DNA of 57,208 nt from Mycoplasmataceae bacterium (GCA_031257095.1 JAIRPI010000021.1:1-57208), one strand, 5' to 3'; numbered from the stretch's first letter, positions 39,565-50,323 are shown. Notes: a model not told the origin generated them from the letters alone. A program made the numbers and translations.

Positions 39565-40889
39565 TATTTACCTAAACAAAATGTCGCAAACATTTTGTCG
39601 ATGAAATTATATTCTTTTGTATTAAATATTAAACAGTGTAAACATTGGTGAGCATTGTGTAAATGTTCTAAACACATGTCGATAGGTTGTTTTTGTGCTA
39701 ATATTTCTAAACTTTGTTGCAAGTTCACAACACAATTTTCAAGAATATTTATTGAATATTGTGATTGAACTATGTCGGCATTAGATAATTGATGTGTCTC
39801 TCTTAAATAACTTCTTAACTTCGCAATCAATGGATTAATGCGATTAAACTTTGCAGACACATACACTTTGTTTTTACTCAATTTTCCTTTTAACTTATCA
39901 CACTTGTTAAAAACTATAAAGTGTGGTATGTTCTTAATTAATTTCTGTATTGCATCATTTCATCGCTTCTCAGTTTTTGTCGCATCTTGTAAATGGATAA
40001 TGAGATCGGCGTTGGCAATGTTTTCTTTTGTTTTCCCCACACCCTTTGCTTCTAAATTGTCTGTTGTTGTGCGAAAACCAGCAGTATCAATTAGATTAAT
40101 TGCCACACCATCAATTATTAACGACTCGCTAATCGCGTCGCGGGTAGTCCCAGGAATCGGTGACACAATTGCTCTTTCTTGTTTTAGAATAGCATTTAAC
40201 AACGATGATTTACCAACATTAGGCGCGCCAACAATCGCAACATTAAAACCCTTCATTACCTTTTGTACAATTTTTGAATTATTAATAATGATGCTTAATT
40301 TGTTTATTAATAATTTTAGTTGCTTGGTAAAATTTACGGCTTTAATTTGTGGTTGGTCATCGTATTCTGGATAGTCAATATTAACCTCAACCTGGCCAAT
40401 CAAAGTAAATAGATTTTCGGCAAAGGTTGTTAGACGCTTTACAATTACATTGTCCATACCGTGAGCAGCAACATCTAAAGCAAGTTTTGATTTTGCAGCA
40501 ATTAAATTATTAATCGACTCAGCGTTATTTAACGATATCTTATTGTTTAAATATGCACGTTTACTAAATTCGCCGCGGGTCGCTAATGTCGCCCCATGTT
40601 TGATTAATATTTTAATAATAGTATTTGCTAAAAATAAACCACCATGGCAATGTATTTCTACACAATCCTCGCCTGTAAAAGAATAAGGTTTAACAAATGT
40701 TAAAACCAGCACGTTGTCAATAATTTTCTTGTTATCAATAACTGCGTTCTTAATTAGTTTATAACCTGTGTGTTTAATTGGTGTTTTCAAACATCGGTTA
40801 ACAATGTCATAACAATTATCACCCGATAAACGAACAATATGTATTGCACAATTAATTTGACCGGTAGCTAAAGCAACAATTGTTTTCAC
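39564..40889 (-). CDS. mnmE: tRNA modification GTPase MnmE
   Basis: 441 residues. N-terminal folate-type domain (TIVALATGQINCAIHIVRLSG), helical domain, and G domain with VAIVGAPNVGKSSLLN, PGTTRD, DTAGFRT and NKCDKL; it ends in the catalytic CLGK (usual C[IL]GK). With MnmG it builds the cmnm5 group on U34 of tRNAs. The loop between G3 and G4 has a TGA Trp. Its start overlaps the holB stop. Confidence 0.95.
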
Positions 40890-41665
40890 TATTTGATTAT
40901 CCTTAATATTGAATTAAACAACAACGGTTTTATTGGATTTACATGTAATGTATCTAAAAGTGGCAATAGCTGTGCTTTATTTGTTAACACAAATAAAGAT
41001 TCAATTATTTGTCTTATTTTTTTATAAGAGGCAACAAAAAAAATATCCGATAATTTTTTAATAGTTTGAATGTTATTATTGTTGTTAATCAACGACATTA
41101 CAAAATTATAGTTCTCTATAAATTGTCCATTCGTTAAGTCGTTGATAGCAGATTTTAAATCAAAATAAACATTTTTCAAGATGGATATTTGCTCGTTATT
41201 TAATTGATATTGTTTAGCTAGATTCTTAAGTTGTTCAGGGTTTGTTTGCATTTTATGCACACGACAACGACTTACAATCGTTGGCAACACCTTTTGTAGT
41301 GATTTAGCAGTAATAATACCGAATGTGTTTCTTGGTGGCTCTTCTAAAAACTTTAAAAGAGCATTTAATGATTGCTTATTACTATTCTCAATGTTTTTGA
41401 TAACAAAAAATTTATAACCTCATTTTTCTGTTGCTGAATAATATGAAGAATCAATTAATGAGGTGATTGTTTCTTTATCTATTATTTTAGATTCGCCATC
41501 AACAAACACTAAATCTAAATATTTCTTACTTAATATTTTATCTTTAAATTTAGGATCTTCGTCAAAAGAAGAGAAATATTGGTTTATATAACTATCAACA
41601 TCACACAAAGGAGATTCGACAAGCAAAATAATTTGTTGATGGTTATGATGCTTTATCTCTTCCAT
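40889..41665 (-). CDS. holB: DNA polymerase III delta' subunit (clamp-loader type)
   Basis: 258 residues. The core NKQSLNALLKFLEEPPRNTFGIITAKSLQKVLPTIVSRCR is the sensor-1/SRC region of delta'. There is no intact P-loop, as expected for delta'. The C-terminus is helical and divergent. Position between tmk and mnmE supports the call. The start overlaps tmk by 23 bases. Confidence 0.88.
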
Positions 41666-42311
41666 AATGTTTTTTTATCGCTTTCTCTAAATGAAGCATA
41701 ACGTTTTTAAAGACAATGTCGACTGGTTGATTGGCATCTATTTGGATATATGATGATTTTTTTTGTTTAAGAATGTTTTTATACCCATCGTAAACTTTTT
41801 CATGTATAGAGATATCTTCACTATCAATCCGATTAATTTCTCTTAACATGTTTGCATTAATTCTTTTTAATCCTTCTTTTGGGGGAATCATTAAAAAGAA
41901 AGATAAATCTGGTTGCACATTGTTAGTAGCAAACATCGAAATTTCTCATATTTTGTCAACGTCAATTCCTCGTGCATACCCTTGGTAAGCTATTGATGAG
42001 TGGATAAAACGGTCACACAAAACAATATTTCCTTGTTCAAGATTGGGGAGGATTAAATCGTGTACATGTTGAGCGCGACTTGCTGCAAACAATAACACTT
42101 CAGTCTTAGGGGCAATTTGTTGTATTGTCTTTTGTAGTATGATTTGTCTAATTTGCTCAGCGATAACATTGTTATTTCCGCCAGGCTCTCTTGTTAAAAT
42201 GGTTTTATGTTGAGGGAATAGCTGCGCTAATTTTTCATAAACCATTTTAATAATCGTTGATTTTCCGCTTCCTTCTGGGCCTTCAAAACTTACAAACAAC
42301 CCGCGCTTCAT
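41643..42311 (-). CDS. tmk: thymidylate kinase
   Basis: 222 residues: FVSFEGPEGSGKSTIIKMV (P-loop), TREPGG, LLFAASRAQHVHDLI and LCDRFIHSSIAYQGYARG. It phosphorylates dTMP to dTDP. I chose ATG 42,311 over an in-frame GTG at 42,317 because TATAAT (42,327-42,322) is only four bases from the GTG and ten from the ATG. First gene of its operon. Confidence 0.95.
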
Positions 42312-42396
42312 AAACACGAGTATTATAAAAAAATTATTATTGATTCTTGATAAATAAAATTAGTATAATTTTATCGGAGAGAGGAAAAGGAAAAAT

Positions 42397-43491
42397 ATGA
42401 GTAATCATTTTGAAGTATTAGAAAAATATGGATATGAACAATTAGTTTATTTTCATGACAAAACAACAGGACTAAAAGGAATAACCTGCATTCACAACAC
42501 AGTGTTAGGTCCATCATTAGGAGGAACAAGATTGTGAAATTATGCTTCTGAACAAGATGCAGTGACTGATGTTATGCGACTTGCTAGAGGTATGACATAT
42601 AAAAATGCAGCCGCAGGTCTTAACTTAGGAGGAGCAAAAACAGTATTAATAGGCGACCCTAAAAAAGTAAAATCAGAAGCGTACTTTCGTGCACTAGGTA
42701 GATTTGTTCAAAGTTTAAACGGAAGATATATTACTGCTGAAGATGTTAATACATCAACAAAAGACATGGACTATGTAAATATGGAAACTGATCATGTATT
42801 AGGGTTAGAAGGAAAAAGTGGGAACCCATCACCAGTTACCGCTTGAGGTGTATTTAAGGGTATTCAAGCTTCGTTAAAAGAAGCTTTTGGTAATGAAGAT
42901 GTTTCTAAATATTCATTTGCCGTGCAAGGAGCAGGACAAACCGGATATTATTTAATTAAATATCTATTAAAACACGGGGTAAAAACACTTTACTTTACTG
43001 AATTAAACCCAAACCACATCGCTCGAATGAAACAAGAACACCCTGAAGTTAAGTTTGTTAAGCCAGAAGAAATCTTTAGTTTAAACGTTGATGTATTTTC
43101 ACCATGTGCCTTTGGTGCAGCGTTAAACGACCAAACTATTCCGAAAATTAAAGCAAAAGTTATCGCTGGTAGTGCAAACAATGTTTTAAAAGATGAAAAG
43201 AAACATGGAGACATGTTGATGAAAGCGAAAAAGGTTTATGCGCCAGATTTTGTTATTAATGGTGGTGGTGTTATTAACGTATACCACGAACTAAACGGCT
43301 ATAATCGTGATGCAGCAATGCGTGATGTAGAAAAAATCTATGATCGTTTGCTTAGCATATACGCTATTGCTAAAAAATACAAAATTAATAACCAATTAGC
43401 AGCTATTGAATTTGCTGAAGAAAGAATTGCAACAATGACTGGAGTAAAAAGTAATTATATTCCACGTTGCCGTTGCTGTTGTAAGAAATAA
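42397..43491 (+). CDS. leucine/valine-type amino acid dehydrogenase
   Basis: 364 residues: [30 protein letters not shown] (catalytic Lys), [27 protein letters not shown] (NAD site), GSANNVL and [16 protein letters not shown]. This is the Leu/Val/Phe branch of amino-acid dehydrogenases: oxidative deamination of branched-chain amino acids to 2-oxoacids with NAD. It has a real ribosome site (GGAGAGAGGAAAAGG) and a 27-base leader. The tail [10 protein letters not shown] with four Cys is unusual. Downstream genes encode the 2-oxoacid oxidoreductase and phosphotransbutyrylase that complete the pathway. Confidence 0.93.
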
Positions 43492-43537
43492 AATATACTA
43501 ATCCCCAATCAACACTATTAATAAGGATAATTGTTTT

Positions 43538-44191
43538 ATGCCTAATAGTGGTAATAGTATATATTTTATCGTTGGATATTTTGGTTCTGGTAAAAGCGAA
43601 TTCTGTGTAAATTTTGCTATTCAAAAAAAATTCCAATATCTATGCGATTTAGATGTTATTAATCCATATTTTCGTTCACGCCAAGCGAATAAAATATTAA
43701 ATGAGAATAATATTAAAATTATTTCATCGATTGACAAAGACACCAAATATCTTGATATGCCACTCTTGTCGCAGGAAATTTTTGATTTATATACATCTAA
43801 TCAAAAAGTAATTTATGATTTAGGTGGATCCGCCCCTGGCGCTAAACTAATCAAACAATTTAATGCATATACATCACAACCAACAACAACTTTGCTGGTG
43901 GTGAATGTATATCGGAAAGAGACTAGCGATGTTGATGGCATTATCAATGAAATTAAAAAGATTGAACAAATTAGTGGAACAACAATTAACGGTTTAATTA
44001 ATAATGCTAATTTATTAAGTGAGACAAACGAGGAACACTTATTATATGGTCAGAATATCCTTCGTCAAGTTTCACAAAAAATTAATATTCCTATTTCTTA
44101 CACTTCATATAATGAGTCAATTAAGATTAATGTTCCATTAGATGGAGAAATAATTAAGTTAAAACTATATTTAAAACAACATAATATTTAA
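43538..44191 (+). CDS. P-loop nucleotide-binding protein
   Basis: 217 residues. Walker A is IVGYFGSGKSEFCVNFA, with the SIMIBI/ParA-like DLDVINPYF next and DLGGSAPGAKL as a possible Walker B/switch. No membrane segment. Similar small ATPases are encoded beside 2-oxoacid:ferredoxin oxidoreductase genes in anaerobes, as here, so a role in assembling or regulating that complex is possible but unproven. 46 bases after the amino-acid dehydrogenase, probably the same transcript. Confidence 0.75.
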   Translation: MPNSGNSIYFIVGYFGSGKSEFCVNFAIQKKFQYLCDLDVINPYFRSRQANKILNENNIKIISSIDKDTKYLDMPLLSQEIFDLYTSNQKVIYDLGGSAPGAKLIKQFNAYTSQPTTTLLVVNVYRKETSDVDGIINEIKKIEQISGTTINGLINNANLLSETNEEHLLYGQNILRQVSQKINIPISYTSYNESIKINVPLDGEIIKLKLYLKQHNI

Positions 44192-44261
44192 GCGAATAAG
44201 TGCTATCAACCTAATTTTCTAGGAAGTTTACTTTTGAATTAGGAATGTTGCATAACCAAAA

Positions 44262-44689
44262 TCAAATTAGTGATGAAATAGATATTTCTGAGTATCTTGT
44301 GGATTCAATATTTTGATTTTTAGATGTTACAAACGTTAATAAATCATTGTCTCCTGTAATTATCAAATCCATCTTTTTATCAATTGCACTATTTAAAATT
44401 CTATCATCTATTTTATCTCTGGTTTTGAATTTGTAATTTTCTTGATGTGCGGAAGAAATAAATTTAATGTTCAAATCTAATAAAATTCTCTCTAAACTAT
44501 TTATCATCTTTTCTCATAGTGTTTTAGTTTTACACACTTTATGCATAGATGTTCTAGCAAATTCCTCTAATGAATAATCACATACATATACATATGTTGT
44601 AAGATTAAAGGGCGAATTATTTAAGCAACTTTGCCATCATTAAACCATATTAAAGAATAAAGAATATTGGTATCTAATAAAACTCTCAT
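44262..44689 (-). pseudogene. PIN-domain toxin, frameshifted
   Basis: ATG 44,689 starts MRVLLDTNILYSLIWFND, a classic PIN nuclease N-terminus with the first acidic residue. The frame ends at TAA after 22 codons. In another frame the sequence continues without ATG as YSLEEFARTSMHKVCKTKTL and ends with KIDDRILNSAIDKKMDLIITGDNDLL, the rest of a PIN domain with its conserved acidic residues. The break lies around 44,620-44,630. A single-base indel would restore one protein of about 140 residues. Either a recent pseudogene or a sequencing error. Confidence 0.75.
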
Positions 44690-44756
44690 TTATTTGTTCT
44701 TCCTAATTTTGTTGATATACTCCACTTTAATACCAGTGGATAAAAATCTTACATTC

Positions 44757-44966
44757 TTATTTAAATCTTGGCTTTTCATAAATGTGATTTGTAATATATG
44801 CTTGATTTTTATGTCTCAACAACTGCTTTATTTTCAGTAGTGTTTTTAATTGTTCTATTGTGAATTTGCTATATTGTTTATTTTTCAAATGTTTCTTATT
44901 GAACTTAACATAATTTGAAAAACAGGCATTTCTTTTTGCCTGTTTTCTTCTTGTTTTCTGTTTCAT
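44757..44966 (-). CDS. small basic protein upstream of the PIN gene
   Basis: 69 residues, very Lys/Arg-rich (MKQKTRRKQAKRNACF), with a good AAAGGAGC ribosome site. It could be the antitoxin of the adjacent PIN module, but no antitoxin fold is recognised. A second short frame (MKSQDLNKNVRFLSTGIKVE, ending TAA immediately before the PIN ATG) overlaps its 3' end; the two may be pieces of one decayed antitoxin gene. Confidence 0.4.
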   Translation of the reverse strand: MKQKTRRKQAKRNACFSNYVKFNKKHLKNKQYSKFTIEQLKTLLKIKQLLRHKNQAYITNHIYEKPRFK

Positions 44967-45227
44967 ATTTTGCTCCTTTTTTTATAGTGAACTTTTTGGG
45001 GAACCAGCAGAAATGCTTTATTATGTCATTGTAATTATTTTGGATGTTAATCCCTTCAAAACCGCTTGATATTCAATCATTTTATAAACAATTCGTTCTA
45101 ATGGCTTATCTACTACGTCAAACGAGTATTAAAAGAAACTAGATACTTAGTAATTTCACTTAATTTATTTATTTTCCCATTGTCAACATTCATCAATATA
45201 ACTCCCTCAACTTATATGTAAAATACA
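44967..45227. other. intergenic region with remnants of a minus-strand ORF
   Basis: No intact gene. On the minus strand two frames share coding-like content: one begins MNVDNGKINKLSEITKYLVSF and stops, and another continues VVDKPLERIVYKMIEYQAVL. This looks like a decayed gene broken by a frameshift; family not recognised. Together with the broken PIN gene it suggests a decaying accessory locus between two metabolic genes. Confidence 0.35.
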
Positions 45228-45233
45228 TATAAT
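45228..45233 (+). promoter_or_regulatory. -10 box of the 2-oxoacid oxidoreductase operon
   Basis: TATAAT 16 bases before ATG 45,250, which gives a leader of about nine bases. An in-frame TTG at 45,238 is too close to be transcribed. Confidence 0.5.
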
Positions 45234-45249
45234 ATTATTGAGAAATAAT

Positions 45250-45465
45250 ATGGCAAAAAAAATAACGATTGATTATGAGCGATGTAAAGGGTGTAATGTG
45301 TGTGCACAATATTGCCCATTCAAACTTTTAGCAATTAATGCACAAAGAATAAATAAAGACGGATACAACGTTGTTGATATAACTAATGTTGAAAAATGTA
45401 CAGGTTGTGGCATTTGTTCAATGATGTGTCCTGATAGTGTGTTGAAAGTTAAGGAGGAAAAATAA
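45250..45465 (+). CDS. 2-oxoacid:ferredoxin oxidoreductase, ferredoxin (delta) subunit
   Basis: 71 residues with two complete [4Fe-4S] motifs: CKGCNVCAQYCP and CTGCGICSMMCP. It passes electrons from the TPP subunit to free ferredoxin. First of the four subunit genes; overlaps the next start by one base, with AAGGAGG before it. It is the small delta subunit of VorDBAC/KorDABC-type enzymes. Confidence 0.92.
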   Translation: MAKKITIDYERCKGCNVCAQYCPFKLLAINAQRINKDGYNVVDITNVEKCTGCGICSMMCPDSVLKVKEEK

Positions 45466-46538
45466 TGGCAAAACAATTACTTAAAGGGAATGAGGCTATT
45501 GCCTACGCGGCAATTCTAGGTGGAGCAGATGTTTTCTTTGGTTATCCGATAACCCCACAAAATGAAATTCCTGAATATTTATCAGCAGAGATGTTTAAAC
45601 ATAACAAGTTGTTTGTTCAAGGTGAAAGTGAAGTTGCATCAATTAACATGATTTATGGTGCTGCTGGAGCAGGAGCAAGGGCGATGACTTCCTCATCTTC
45701 ACCTGGTATTGCACTTATGCAGGAAGGTATTTCATATTTATGTGGCGCTGAATTACCATGTGTAATTATTTCGGTAATGCGTGGTGGCCCTGGTCTTGGT
45801 GGTATTCAACCATCACAAGCTGATTATAATCAAGCAACAAGGGGTGGTGGTAATGGTGACTATCATTGTTTAGTATATGCACCAGCTAATATTCAAGAAG
45901 CAATTAACATTACTAAAGAATCGTTTGAAATTGCTGAATGTTATCGCAATCCCGTTATCATCTTAATTGATGGTTTAATCGGACAAATGATGGAAGCGGT
46001 TGATTTTGATCATGTTAATAAAAAAAGAACATTACCAGATAAAAAAGATTATTGTACTTTAGGAACTAAAAACCACGACCACAAGAATATTGTGAATTCA
46101 TTATATCTTGATCCATATGATTTAGAAAAACACAACATTAAACTTCACCAAAAATATCAAAAAATAATTAAAGAAGAAGTAATGGTTGAAGTTAGTTCAA
46201 ATATTGAACAAGCTGAAGTTGTTGTGGTTGCTTATGGAACGATGGCTAGAATCGCCCAAACAGCAATTAATGAATTAAATCAAAATGGATATAAAGTAGG
46301 AATGATTAGACCAATTACTTTATGACCATATCCTTATGATGCTTTTAAGCAATTAAAAAATTGTAAACATATTCTTATAACCGAAATGTCTATGGGGCAA
46401 ATGGTACAAGATGTTTTAATTGCGACACGCGGAAGTAATATTCCTGTCGATTTCTTTGGTCGTTGTGGTGGCGTTATTCCTGAACCAGATGAAGTTGCTA
46501 ATGCAATAAAACAATTAGTAGCCAAAGGAGGAAAATAA
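45465..46538 (+). CDS. 2-oxoacid:ferredoxin oxidoreductase alpha subunit (VorB/KorA type)
   Basis: 357 residues. Domain I carries GNEAIAYAAILGGADVFFGYPITPQNEI, with the Thr of the YPITP motif; GESEVASINMIYGAAGAGARAMTSSSSPG is the TPP pyrimidine-domain signature; the C-terminal domain has VAYGTMARIA. It oxidatively decarboxylates branched-chain (or other) 2-oxoacids to acyl-CoA with ferredoxin as acceptor. One TGA Trp in IRPITLWPYP. Substrate range cannot be fixed from sequence; VOR is favoured by the neighbouring leucine dehydrogenase and phosphotransbutyrylase. Confidence 0.93.
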
Positions 46539-46539
46539 T

Positions 46540-47277
46540 ATGGAAAATAAAAAAATAGGTTTAACCAACGATAAATTATCTTATTGCCCTGGTTGCTTAC
46601 ATGGGATAGCACATAAATTAGTAGCACAAGTATTAGAAGAAATGGATGAAGTTGATAATACTATCGGTGTTGCTCCGGTTGGTTGTGCGGTTATGTGTTA
46701 TAAATTCTTTAATTGTGATATGCAAGAGGCTAGTCACGGACGAGCTTGTGCTGTTGCAACGGGCATCAAGCGTGTACGCCCAGATAATATGGTATTCACA
46801 TACCAAGGTGATGGTGATTTAACATCCATTGGTATTGCTGAAACAATCCACGCTGCTAATCGTGGTGAGAATATTACGGTTATTTTCATTAATAATGCTA
46901 ATTTTGGAATGACTGGGGGGCAAATGTCACCATGTACATTAATGTCACAAAAAACAACGACTTCACCAATGGGAAGAAATGCACAAATGCATGGTTATCC
47001 AATTAAAATGTCAGAAATTTTAAAAGAAGTTAAGGGTGTTGCTTATGTATCGCGAGTTACACTAACTAATCCAAAAAATGTTATGGAAGCTAAACGTGCA
47101 ATACGTAAAGCATTTGATTATCAAAAAGCTAAAAAAGGATTTTCCCTAGTAGAAGTATTATCTACTTGCCCAATTAACTGGGGTAAGAAACCAACCGATG
47201 CAATTAAATGACTAGAAGAAGAAATGATTAAAGAATATCCATTAGGTGTTTTTAAAGATATTGGAGGTAAGGAGTAA
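46540..47277 (+). CDS. 2-oxoacid:ferredoxin oxidoreductase beta subunit (TPP-binding)
   Basis: 245 residues. YCPGCLHGIAHKL, GRACAVATGIKR and YQGDGDLTSIGIAETIHAANRGENITVIFINNANFGMTGGQ are TPP-domain hallmarks (GDG...NN motif). A GGAGG site precedes the start. It holds the diphosphate end of TPP and completes the active site with the alpha subunit. Confidence 0.94.
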
Positions 47278-47278
47278 T

Positions 47279-47824
47279 ATGCCAACAATAAATATTAAAG
47301 CTGCTGGATTTGGTGGACAAGGTGTAATGATGTTTGGGAAAATTATTGCCTATGGTGCAGTAGACAACAAGATGAACGCATTATGATTCCCATCATATGG
47401 TCCAGAAACAAGAGGTGGAACAGCCAATTGTAGTGTCATTGTTAGCGATAAAAATATTGATTCACCAGTTTTCTCTAAAATTGATCATTTAGTTGTTTTC
47501 AATGCACCATCATTAACTAAATTTGAAAGTGCGGTAAAAAATACTGGTTTTGTGCTATACAATGCAGATTTAATTAAAGCAACAGCTCATAGCAAGTCTT
47601 ATGGGGTGCCTATTAATAGCATTGCGATAAAATTAGGATTACCACAAGCGGCTAACATGGTAATGGTTGGCGCTTATTTAGAATTAACAAATATATTTGA
47701 TCAGCATATTGTTGAAGAAGTAGTTAAACATATTCTCGGTGAAAGAAAAGCAAAATTTGTTCCAATTAATATGCAAGCCATTAATGAAGGGCGTGCATTT
47801 ATTAAAGAATTAATAAAGAAGTAA
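47279..47824 (+). CDS. 2-oxoacid:ferredoxin oxidoreductase gamma subunit
   Basis: 181 residues: IKAAGFGGQGVMMFGKIIAYGAV, ALWFPSYGPETRGGTANC, VVFNAPSL and QAANMVMVGAYLEL. It is the gamma domain that closes the complex over coenzyme A. The start follows GGAGGTAAGGAG; ptb begins three bases after its stop, so the enzyme and the ATP-yielding step are in one transcript. Confidence 0.94.
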
Positions 47825-47827
47825 TTT

Positions 47828-48709
47828 ATGTTAATTAACTTTGATAATATTAAAACAAATTCATCGATGGCAACGATTGTTGTTGCTGGTGCTGATGATG
47901 AGGTTGTTCTAGAAGCGTTAAATGAAGCTAATAAAAAAATACAGCTATCATTAATTTTGATCGGTGATCAAAATAAAATTAATAATTTATCAAAATCATT
48001 TAATTTGAACATTAAAACAATTATTCACGAAACTGAACCAAGTAAAATTGGTGAATTGGCGGTGCAATGTATAAGAAATAAGCAAGCTAATGTTATTATG
48101 AAAGGCTTGATTGACACAAAGCACGTTTTAAAAGCGGTTATTAATTCACAAACAGGAATCAAACAACAAAAAACCTTAAGCCATGTAGCAATTATTACCT
48201 ACCCTCAACTTAATAAAAGTTTGATTGTTTCTGATTGTGCCATGAGCATTTTGCCTAATGCTGATGATAAGTGAGAAATTATTAATAACGCGGTTAATGT
48301 TGCCCATAAACTAAATATTAAATGTCCAAATGTCGCTTTAATATCAGCTGTTGAAAAAATAAATCCAAAAATTGTTTCAACAACTGACGCACAACAATTA
48401 ATAGAAAAACACAAATCATTAAGCGATAAAGGATTTAATATTGATGGCCCTTTTGCTTTGGACAATGTGTTGTCACACGAATCTGCTCATCACAAAGGAA
48501 TTACTAGTAATGTTGCCTTAAATCCTGATATTCTTATTTTTCCTGATTTGGTTTCAGGAAATGTTTTTTATAAAGCTTCAGTATTTTTAGGCAATGGACA
48601 AGTTGCTGGGGTTATTGTTGGTGCTAGTGTGCCAATTATTTTAACAAGTCGTGGGGATTCAGCTGCAAGCAAAATGAATTCCATAATTTTAGGAATACTA
48701 TTAAGATAA
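47828..48709 (+). CDS. ptb: phosphate butyryltransferase
   Basis: 293 residues of the PTA/PTB family: MKGLIDTKHVLKAVI, SHVAIITYP, IVSDCAMSILPNADDKWEI (Trp by TGA), VALISAVEKINPK and DGPFALDNVLSHESAHHKGI. It converts acyl-CoA (butyryl, isobutyryl, isovaleryl) plus phosphate to acyl-phosphate. A butyrate kinase to make ATP is not in the window. Its place behind the ferredoxin oxidoreductase indicates energy conservation from branched-chain amino acids. Confidence 0.92.
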
Positions 48710-48721
48710 CTATATTGACTA

Positions 48722-49591
48722 TTAATGTTTAAGTTCCACACAAAAGCCATAGGCTTTTGGTAATGTGTGCGTTAATATAGCATATGGAACATTTCTAACT
48801 ATTATTTGTTTTTTATCAAATTGAAATTTATTACTCAATAAACTTAACATCACATCAATTTCTAGTTTATTATGTCCACTCACGTATAGACCAATATTAG
48901 CTACAGAATTAGTTAAAGTTTCTAAATGGAAAGATTTTTTAGATAAATGTTTTATCATTTTTAGCAAATTGATTTCAAAATTAGCACCAAAACCAACTAC
49001 GTGGTTAGTGGAATTAAAACAAATAATTGGTTTTTTATGAAAGAAATTAATAGTTTTTAGCATTAATTGTTTTAATCTTCCGCCAGAACGCATTTCGGCA
49101 ATTTGTTCGCACGAAAAATAAGTAGTAATATAATCTAATTCTTTAGTTACAATTGCAACTATTTCATTCGGTTTCAAATCTTTTTTGGTTAACGTTATTA
49201 ATTTATTGAGAAGAAATTCATTACCAATTCCAGTTGTGGTGCTACAAATCACGTGAAATGAATCGCCAAAATCATCTTTAATCATTAAAGCATTTGCATA
49301 CTGGCTAGATATTCCATGTGAGATTGGTAAAAAGAACACGTGTTCATATTTTGTTAACATTTCTTTTGCTTTTTCAATTAATGTTCCCAAAACAGAACAA
49401 CTAGTACTATACCTTTGACCAGCGTTCAGATTTTTAATTAATTGTTCATAAGCAATGGATGTATCAGGAACAGATTCATTTGTTTGCTTATTAGTAATTA
49501 TTAAAGGAACAATTTCAATTTTGTTGCTCTTTATTAATTCGTTTGTGTATGTGCACGAAGAATCAATTAAAATGCCATATTTTTGCTTCAT
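48722..49591 (-). CDS. DegV family fatty-acid-binding protein
   Basis: 289 residues: YGILIDSSCTYTNELI, RYSTSCSVLGTLIEKAKEML, HVFFLPISHGISSQYANALM, VICSTTTGIGNEFLLNKL, EQIAEMRSGGRL. DegV (FakB-like) proteins present fatty acids to the FakA kinase for phospholipid synthesis. TATAAT at 49,603-49,598 is exactly six bases before the ATG (leaderless). It ends 12 bases from convergent ptb. Confidence 0.93.
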   Translation of the reverse strand: MKQKYGILIDSSCTYTNELIKSNKIEIVPLIITNKQTNESVPDTSIAYEQLIKNLNAGQRYSTSCSVLGTLIEKAKEMLTKYEHVFFLPISHGISSQYANALMIKDDFGDSFHVICSTTTGIGNEFLLNKLITLTKKDLKPNEIVAIVTKELDYITTYFSCEQIAEMRSGGRLKQLMLKTINFFHKKPIICFNSTNHVVGFGANFEINLLKMIKHLSKKSFHLETLTNSVANIGLYVSGHNKLEIDVMLSLLSNKFQFDKKQIIVRNVPYAILTHTLPKAYGFCVELKH

Positions 49592-49637
49592 GATAGGATT
49601 ATAAGTTTTATTATCGAGTTCAAACGTGATTGCTAAT

Positions 49638-50309
49638 TCAAATACGGTAAGTTTCTGGTGAATATTTTTTTACTACATCCCAAAATTGCTTTTTATGATT
49701 CATATGAACGGTGTGGGCTAGTTCATGAATAATGGTATCGTTTATTGATTCTTTGTTACAAGCACAAATATAATTACTAAACGTAATGGTATATGTGTTA
49801 TGTCCAGAGCATTTACAGTGGGCATAACAATATTTCATTCAATTAAATTTAATGATTATTTTATTTTTTGTCAACCCCATTTTAATTTGCCAATATTTTA
49901 CTCGTCGCAGCATATACTCACTAACGATATCAGTGTAAACTTCTTTAATTATTTGTTGTTTATTAAAATGCGAATTTAAATAAATAGTATTAAAAATAAT
50001 TTCATATTTAATTGATGGTTTTAAATTAGCCTGTTTAATTGTGTATGTTTTTTCAAATATACAAAAACGTGTTTGGTTAATATCGATCGCAATTTTTTCC
50101 TCTTTTCTATTGATTAATGATAATTTAGCATTAATATTAGGAATGACTAATTGCTGGATGTTTTGTTCTTCATCTTTTTTAGTTGTTTGTAAACAAAGAT
50201 TATTAGTGGTGCGATCGATATAAAAAATAGCATGTTTAGAGCGAGAATAATAAATATGAATTGGTACATATTTGTCAATTGCAAAAACTAGACGGATATG
50301 TGCGTTCAT
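49638..50309 (-). CDS. YgjP/WLM-like zinc metallopeptidase
   Basis: 223 residues. The metal site is NDTIIHELAHTVHMNHKKQFWDVV, the HExxH plus distal His pattern of the YgjP (DUF45) family; RRVKYWQIKMGLT and KFNWMKYCYAHC (Trp by TGA) precede it as usual. Cytosolic, substrate unknown. The N-terminal half is divergent. TATAAT at 50,323-50,318 lies eight bases before the ATG. Confidence 0.85.
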
Positions 50310-50323
50310 TCGTAGATATTATA

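Noticed and set aside
46914-46919. G6 run in the oxidoreductase beta subunit as a possible switch
   Set aside because: It encodes the conserved Gly-Gly of the TPP domain, the frame is intact and the run is short.
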